Assembly (NCBI GenBank): GCA_965219125.1
Contig: CBDCMO010000002.1
Span: 1,674,001 to 1,738,000, forward strand
DNA from: JBBSOK01 sp965219125
GTDB lineage: Bacteria; Bacteroidota; Bacteroidia; Flavobacteriales; Flavobacteriaceae
Direction: 5' to 3'
Length of the DNA: 64,000 nt
The first letter of the stretch is position 1, and each line of letters begins with the position of its first letter. Under the pieces are notes generated by a model. That model was given only the letters and a program-made list of their open reading frames with translations. It had not been told where the DNA came from and did not search any database. Made by a program: the position numbers and the translations under genes. Shown piece after piece: positions 59,561-64,000 of this stretch.

Positions 59561-62500
59561 CTATTCTTTTATAAAACGTTGTATAAATTTGTTTTGATCT
59601 GTATCTACTTCAAGAATGTAAACGCCAGACTGTAATTGCGACACATCCATACTTTCAGTAAATGCACCTTTGCTTACTACTTGTCCTACTAAATTGTAAA
59701 TTACATAATTAGTGGCTGTTGTATTTAAAAGTGAAACATTTAAAAGATCTCCTTTTACAGGATTAGGATAAACTGTCATTTTTGAATTTTCAACATTCTC
59801 GCCATCCGATGTAATTCCTTGTACTGGATTACCACCAATAATTACGGTATAGTCTTCAACTTCTCCATAACTGAAAGTTTCACAAGCAGTTTGCGCGGCA
59901 TTATATTTCATGGAAACACGCATTCTTGTTGATCCTGCCAATGCAGAAGTTGGAACTGTAAAGTTTTTACTTAAAGTACCACTACTGGTAGAATTAAAAT
60001 TTACTACCAATTCATTGGAATCAAAAGTTCCGTTTTGGTTATAATCTATCCAAACTTTCCAATATTCACGATAGCTTGAACTTCCAAAACCTGCGCTCAT
60101 TTGGATAGTATTTGAACCATAACCAACATTTGTTGACAAAGCGGTATTGTCTTTATAACCGCCGTCATTGCCAGAAGTATTGTTGATGCTGTTCAATTTT
60201 ACCAAATCAATCCATTCATAACTAGAAGTATTTCCTTTTGAAGTGCAATAACTAGCACTCGCGCCTGTTGTGGAAACATTTACAGTATTACTATATCCGG
60301 AAACATTACCTGCGGCATCCTTTGCTCTAACTCTAAAGTTATAAGCTGTTGAAGCAACCAAACCTGTTATGTTTGCTGAAGTTGAAGTTACCGTTCCAAG
60401 AACTGTATTGCCTTGATAAACATCATAACCCGTAACCCCAACATTGTCTGTTGAAGCATTCCAAGAAAGGGTAAGCGTTGTTTGAGTTACACTTGAAGCC
60501 ACAAGACTAGATGGAACAGATGGCGCCTGTGTATCTCCCGAACCGCTTGTTAAGTTTATAGTATAATCTTCAACCTCACCATATTGATAGGTTTCACACG
60601 CTGTTGGAACTCCGTTGTATTTCATAGCGACACGCATTCTAGTTGCCGTTTTTGCAGTTCCTGATGGTACTGTAAAACTTCCGCTATTAGGTGTGTTAGT
60701 TGAAGCGGCTTTACTCCAAACCAATTCACCTGCATCGCTAAAATCTTTGTCATTATTATAATCTATCCAAACGGCGTAACCTTCAGGGTACGTAGATCCT
60801 GTCCAAGTTGGCGTAACAGTAACTGTATAAACCGCACCTTCAGATAAAGATGTTGAAACGCTCGTAAAATCTGAATAAAGCTGTGCGCCTGAATTGTTAT
60901 TTATAGTATTTAGCTGTACGCTACTAATATATTCATCATTCACACTTTGTCCTGCTGAAGTACAATAGCTGCTTCCGCCGCCGCCGCCTGCATAAGCAGC
61001 ACCAACGCCTACTGCATACCAGGCATTAGTAACCGCTTGCTCTTCTGCTCCACCTGCGCCGTATAAATCTTTTGCAGCTTGAATTGAACCTGTTCTAGCA
61101 TTTGCAAAAGTTGAATTCGCCGATAAATAAAGAGTCAAAGTTCTATAAGCGATATTTGAAGATTTAGTCATCCCAATTCCTGCGACGTTAAAAGCATTGC
61201 CAATATCATTGGTGCCAGAACCGCCAACAACAGTACGATAAAACCAGTGATTTAATACACCAGAATTTGTATGCACACCGCAATAATCATTATTATTTGT
61301 TGGTGTACCACAGTTAGGATTCTGCCAGTATTGACCGCCATACGTATCTGGCTGACCCAAAGATGTTGGATTACTCATAGAACGTAAAGCGGCAGAGCCA
61401 CTACGTCTGTCAATTTCGTCTCCAATAAGCCAAATTGCGGCTGCCGGGTTTGCATCACTCCCATTACCTTTTGCAAAATGCTCTACGGCTGCTCCCCAAA
61501 TATCAGAGAAACCTTCATTTAAACCGCCAGATTCTCTTTGGTAAGCCAAATTTGCTGTAGTTTCAGTAACCGCGTGACCAATTTCGTGAGCGGCAACATC
61601 TAAGCTTGTAAGCGCATCAAAATAACCATTTCCTTCATTTCCGTTTGAAGAACCATCGCCATAAGTCATTACGCTTCCATTCCAGAATGCATTGTCATAA
61701 CCTGCTCCGCCCGGTTGATCGTCAAAATGCACGTAGCTGTTTATTGCTGCTCCGTTGCCGTTATAACTGTTTCGGTTGTGTTTTTGCGACCAGTAATCGT
61801 ATGTTTTTTCAGCGCCCCAATGTGCATCTAAAGCCGCATTGTCTTTGTTGCTGTTGTTAAATTCTGCAGCAGTCCAATTGTTGTCTGCATCTGTAAAATT
61901 GGTTGAAGGATAGGAACTTGTTCTTCCACTATTATATGTGTTTACACCGCTTCCTCTTGTGTTATCACGCAGTGCATATGTTGACCCCACAATTCTAGTT
62001 TCAATAGTGCGCGAACCGCTATATCTTGTTGCAGCAGTTCCTGCGGCTACTGCAAAAGCAGTTTCAGCGTCTGCTCTAGAACAATAATCAGCTTCATTCT
62101 CAACTGTTGCAATTGCAGAGCCAGCAAATCCAAAATTTGTTGCATGCTTAATAATTGCATCGTAAAATAGCGGTTGGCCATTTTTTGCATCAATATACAT
62201 ATAGCCCCGGCTTATTGGGCTAGTTGCATAAATATCAAATTTGTAGGCTAACTTAAAATTTGATAATCTTTCTATATTGTCGTTACTGGCAAAATCTGGT
62301 AATATTACCAACTCGCCAACAGGTTTTTTGTAGTTGTCCATCACAGCTGCCTCGGCCGGATATTCCCACATGTAATGTTGCGCTCCGATATTGGAAAGAG
62401 CGAAGTTTAAGGCTTGGGTATTGCTTAAACTTGGAGAAACATCCATTTCTGTGATGTCATAATATTCATTACTTAAAGTCTTAACTTGTCCACTTTTAGA

Positions 62501-62821
62501 ATGTAGTACAAGCGTTCCAAATTCTACTTTTATGCCTTTATAATATTGCTGTAGTTTTTGGTGTGTGTAGCCCAAATTATCTTGTTGTTGGCTAATTTGT
62601 GTGAAGGTTGTATTTTTGGAAGGATTCAAAACATCTTGAAAGAGTTTTGTGGAGTTTTGAATTGAATAACTTTGAGAATCATCTAAAACCAGCAGTCTTG
62701 GTGGTTGCTTTACATTGGTCTTTTCATCTTTCTTATTCTGAGCTTCGCCGGTAAATGAAATACCTGTCGAAACTAGAACAATCATTGAAAATGAAAAAAC
62801 TGATTTGATAATTTTTTTCAT
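59561..62821 (-). CDS. M4 (thermolysin-like) metalloprotease, T9SS-secreted
   Basis: 1086 residues. Signal peptide to ~27; FTP/PepSY-type propeptide (~50-220); M4 catalytic domain with HEIGHAVTE (zinc ligands, ~residue 411) and GLNEGFSDIWG (third ligand Glu), then HTNSGVLNHWFY. C-terminal to this are two GEVED domains (YGEVEDYTINL, YGEVEDYTVII) flanking one fibronectin type III module (APSVPSSLVASSVTQTTLTL), and a type A sorting domain (MTVYPNPVKGDLLN ... YILEVDTDQNKFIQRFIKE). It is a secreted, zymogen-type protein-degrading enzyme exported by the T9SS. Confidence 0.95.
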   Translation of the reverse strand: MKKIIKSVFSFSMIVLVSTGISFTGEAQNKKDEKTNVKQPPRLLVLDDSQSYSIQNSTKLFQDVLNPSKNTTFTQISQQQDNLGYTHQKLQQYYKGIKVEFGTLVLHSKSGQVKTLSNEYYDITEMDVSPSLSNTQALNFALSNIGAQHYMWEYPAEAAVMDNYKKPVGELVILPDFASNDNIERLSNFKLAYKFDIYATSPISRGYMYIDAKNGQPLFYDAIIKHATNFGFAGSAIATVENEADYCSRADAETAFAVAAGTAATRYSGSRTIETRIVGSTYALRDNTRGSGVNTYNSGRTSSYPSTNFTDADNNWTAAEFNNSNKDNAALDAHWGAEKTYDYWSQKHNRNSYNGNGAAINSYVHFDDQPGGAGYDNAFWNGSVMTYGDGSSNGNEGNGYFDALTSLDVAAHEIGHAVTETTANLAYQRESGGLNEGFSDIWGAAVEHFAKGNGSDANPAAAIWLIGDEIDRRSGSAALRSMSNPTSLGQPDTYGGQYWQNPNCGTPTNNNDYCGVHTNSGVLNHWFYRTVVGGSGTNDIGNAFNVAGIGMTKSSNIAYRTLTLYLSANSTFANARTGSIQAAKDLYGAGGAEEQAVTNAWYAVGVGAAYAGGGGGSSYCTSAGQSVNDEYISSVQLNTINNNSGAQLYSDFTSVSTSLSEGAVYTVTVTPTWTGSTYPEGYAVWIDYNNDKDFSDAGELVWSKAASTNTPNSGSFTVPSGTAKTATRMRVAMKYNGVPTACETYQYGEVEDYTINLTSGSGDTQAPSVPSSLVASSVTQTTLTLSWNASTDNVGVTGYDVYQGNTVLGTVTSTSANITGLVASTAYNFRVRAKDAAGNVSGYSNTVNVSTTGASASYCTSKGNTSSYEWIDLVKLNSINNTSGNDGGYKDNTALSTNVGYGSNTIQMSAGFGSSSYREYWKVWIDYNQNGTFDSNELVVNFNSTSSGTLSKNFTVPTSALAGSTRMRVSMKYNAAQTACETFSYGEVEDYTVIIGGNPVQGITSDGENVENSKMTVYPNPVKGDLLNVSLLNTTATNYVIYNLVGQVVSKGAFTESMDVSQLQSGVYILEVDTDQNKFIQRFIKE

Positions 62822-62988
62822 AATGATGTAGTTTTGTGTTAATAATAAAATTTAGTTTTTGCTTAAGCGATAACGAATAACGGCAATATTTAGATTAAAA
62901 ACAATTATAATCGTTTAAACGCAATGTAAATATTGAAAAAGGTCTTATATTCTTAATAAAAACTTACAGCAATACTATATTTCACTAG

Positions 62989-62996
62989 TATATTTG
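62989..62996 (+). promoter_or_regulatory. Promoter -7 element of the ABC transporter gene
   Basis: TATATTTG (TAnnTTTG) ends five bases before the ATG at 63002, so the mRNA should be leaderless or nearly so. No clear TTG upstream. Confidence 0.5.
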
Positions 62997-63001
62997 AATA
63001 A

Positions 63002-64000
63002 ATGAAAGAAAAACTCTTACAGGTTGAAAATCTTAATGTTGCCTTCGGAAATAAAAAAAATGAGGTCGAAGTAATTCACGATATCTCTTTTTCAATAAAT
63101 GAAAATGAAATTGTTGGAATTGTTGGCGAATCCGGTTCGGGGAAATCCGTTACTTCTTTGGCTATTATGGGTTTGTTGCCTGATAAGAATGTTTCTGTTT
63201 CAGGTGAAATTAACTTTAAAGGTGAAAATTTACTATTGAAGCCTTCAAAAGAACTTCAAAATTTCCGCGGAAATGAAATCGCCATGATTTTTCAAGAACC
63301 GATGAGCGCTTTAAATCCATCGCTAGCATGCGGATTTCAAGTTGCGGAAATACTTAAAAATCATTTAAAAATGTCTTCATCGGAAGCAAAGAAAGAAACA
63401 CTTCATCTCTTCGAAAAAGTAAAACTTCCAAGAACAACTGAAATTTATAAAAGTTATCCGCACCAAATAAGCGGCGGACAAATGCAACGCGTTATGATTG
63501 CAATGGCGATTGCCTGCAAACCAAAACTGCTAATTGCCGATGAGCCTACAACGGCTTTAGATGTTACCGTACAAAAGGAAATATTATTATTGCTAAAACA
63601 ATTGCAGCAAGAAACGGGAATGAGTTTACTGTTTATTTCGCACGACCTCAACCTTGTTTCAGAAATTGTGGACAAAGTAATTGTAATGTACAAAGGTGAA
63701 ATTGTTGAACAAGGTGGCGTTCAAAAAATATTTCAATCCCCAAAAAATGCATATACAAAAGCGCTTTTGGCGTCACGACCTACATTAAATGTGCGTTTAC
63801 AAAAATTACCAACAATCGCTTCCTTAGCTTCAGAAACATTTATTCCGAAGGAAGTTACGCCAATTCAAAGAGCACAAAAGCATAAAAAACTGTACACGCA
63901 AGAACCTTTGTTGCAAGTTTTAAATCTTGAAAAAGAGTATTATTCGAATGCTGGATTTTTTAGACCGAAGCAAATTACAAAAGCGGTAAATGGCGTTTCA
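63002..64000 (+). CDS. ABC transporter ATP-binding protein, tandem dipeptide/oligopeptide type (partial)
   Basis: 333 codons to the window edge with no stop, starting at ATG 63002. First ATPase: Walker A GIVGESGSGKS, Q-loop MIFQEPMSALNPS, signature ISGGQMQRVMIA, Walker B LLIADEPTTALD, switch His in FISHDLNL. After the oligopeptide-family C-terminal region (YTKALLASRP), a linker leads into the start of a second unit (LLQVLNLEKEYYSNAGFFRPK ... KAVNGVS), so the full gene is a DppD-DppF-like fusion (YejF type). It probably powers peptide or nickel import; permeases would be outside the window. Confidence 0.92.
   Translation, partial: MKEKLLQVENLNVAFGNKKNEVEVIHDISFSINENEIVGIVGESGSGKSVTSLAIMGLLPDKNVSVSGEINFKGENLLLKPSKELQNFRGNEIAMIFQEPMSALNPSLACGFQVAEILKNHLKMSSSEAKKETLHLFEKVKLPRTTEIYKSYPHQISGGQMQRVMIAMAIACKPKLLIADEPTTALDVTVQKEILLLLKQLQQETGMSLLFISHDLNLVSEIVDKVIVMYKGEIVEQGGVQKIFQSPKNAYTKALLASRPTLNVRLQKLPTIASLASETFIPKEVTPIQRAQKHKKLYTQEPLLQVLNLEKEYYSNAGFFRPKQITKAVNGVS

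Overview
The window is an AT-rich chromosomal segment of a member of the Bacteroidota, almost certainly family Flavobacteriaceae. The evidence is the gene order rplM-rpsI-rpsB-tsf with pyrH-frr nearby, five loci with type IX secretion (T9SS) C-terminal sorting domains, promoters of the TTG-N18-22-TAnnTTTG type, the near absence of Shine-Dalgarno sequences, and the flavobacterial character of the housekeeping proteins. Genus is not resolved. There is no rRNA operon, CRISPR array, prophage or complete insertion sequence. One tRNA (Ser, GGA) is present.

Layout. 1-3.7 kb: 3' end of polA, then two adjacent paralogous secreted repeat proteins, the second broken by two in-frame stops. 3.9-7.1 kb: ribosomal protein and EF-Ts genes, with structured candidate leaders before rplM and rpsB. 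7.2-10.8 kb: two T9SS cargo genes on the minus strand, one a subtilisin-like protease. 11-18.8 kb: pyrH, frr, an MMPL-type RND exporter, asnS, rpoN and a membrane protein. 18.8-22 kb (minus): a PorT-like barrel and an ExbB-(membrane protein)-ExbD-ExbD energiser operon. 22.4-27.5 kb: an FAD oxidoreductase, a response regulator and a large multi-PAS histidine kinase. 27.8-31.3 kb: tRNA-Ser, asparaginase, a HEPN/MNT module with a dead hepT half, TatD and a retropepsin-like protease. 31.3-36.7 kb: sucB and sucA of 2-oxoglutarate dehydrogenase, separated by an ORF6N-domain gene rich in palindromes. 37-45.7 kb: a prenyl synthase, then a TetR-TolC-adaptor-RND efflux operon interrupted by a four-helix-bundle gene bracketed by inverted repeats. 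45.8-54.7 kb: an intact HEPN/MNT pair, aspS, a ClC channel, tadA, dxs and hemB. 54.7-64 kb: DinB, CorC/HlyC, ogt, a serine hydrolase, a 3'-5' exonuclease, a small twin-repeat lipoprotein, an M4 protease with T9SS tail, and the start of a tandem-ATPase ABC transporter.

Most genes are core metabolism or envelope functions. The unusual content lies between genes: heptanucleotide and hexanucleotide tandem arrays, short inverted repeats, and several dispersed 17-30-base repeats, some of which enter coding sequence (dinB-like gene, end of tolC) or touch start codons (frr). The strongest candidates for something undescribed are the bracketed four-helix-bundle cassette at 40.25-40.90 kb, the ORF6N gene with related palindromes at 32.66-33.27 kb, and the relic second hemB tail at 54.66 kb, which looks like the scar of an allelic replacement.

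All calls come from reading the sequence. No database search, folding program or alignment was run; family names are from recognition of motifs.
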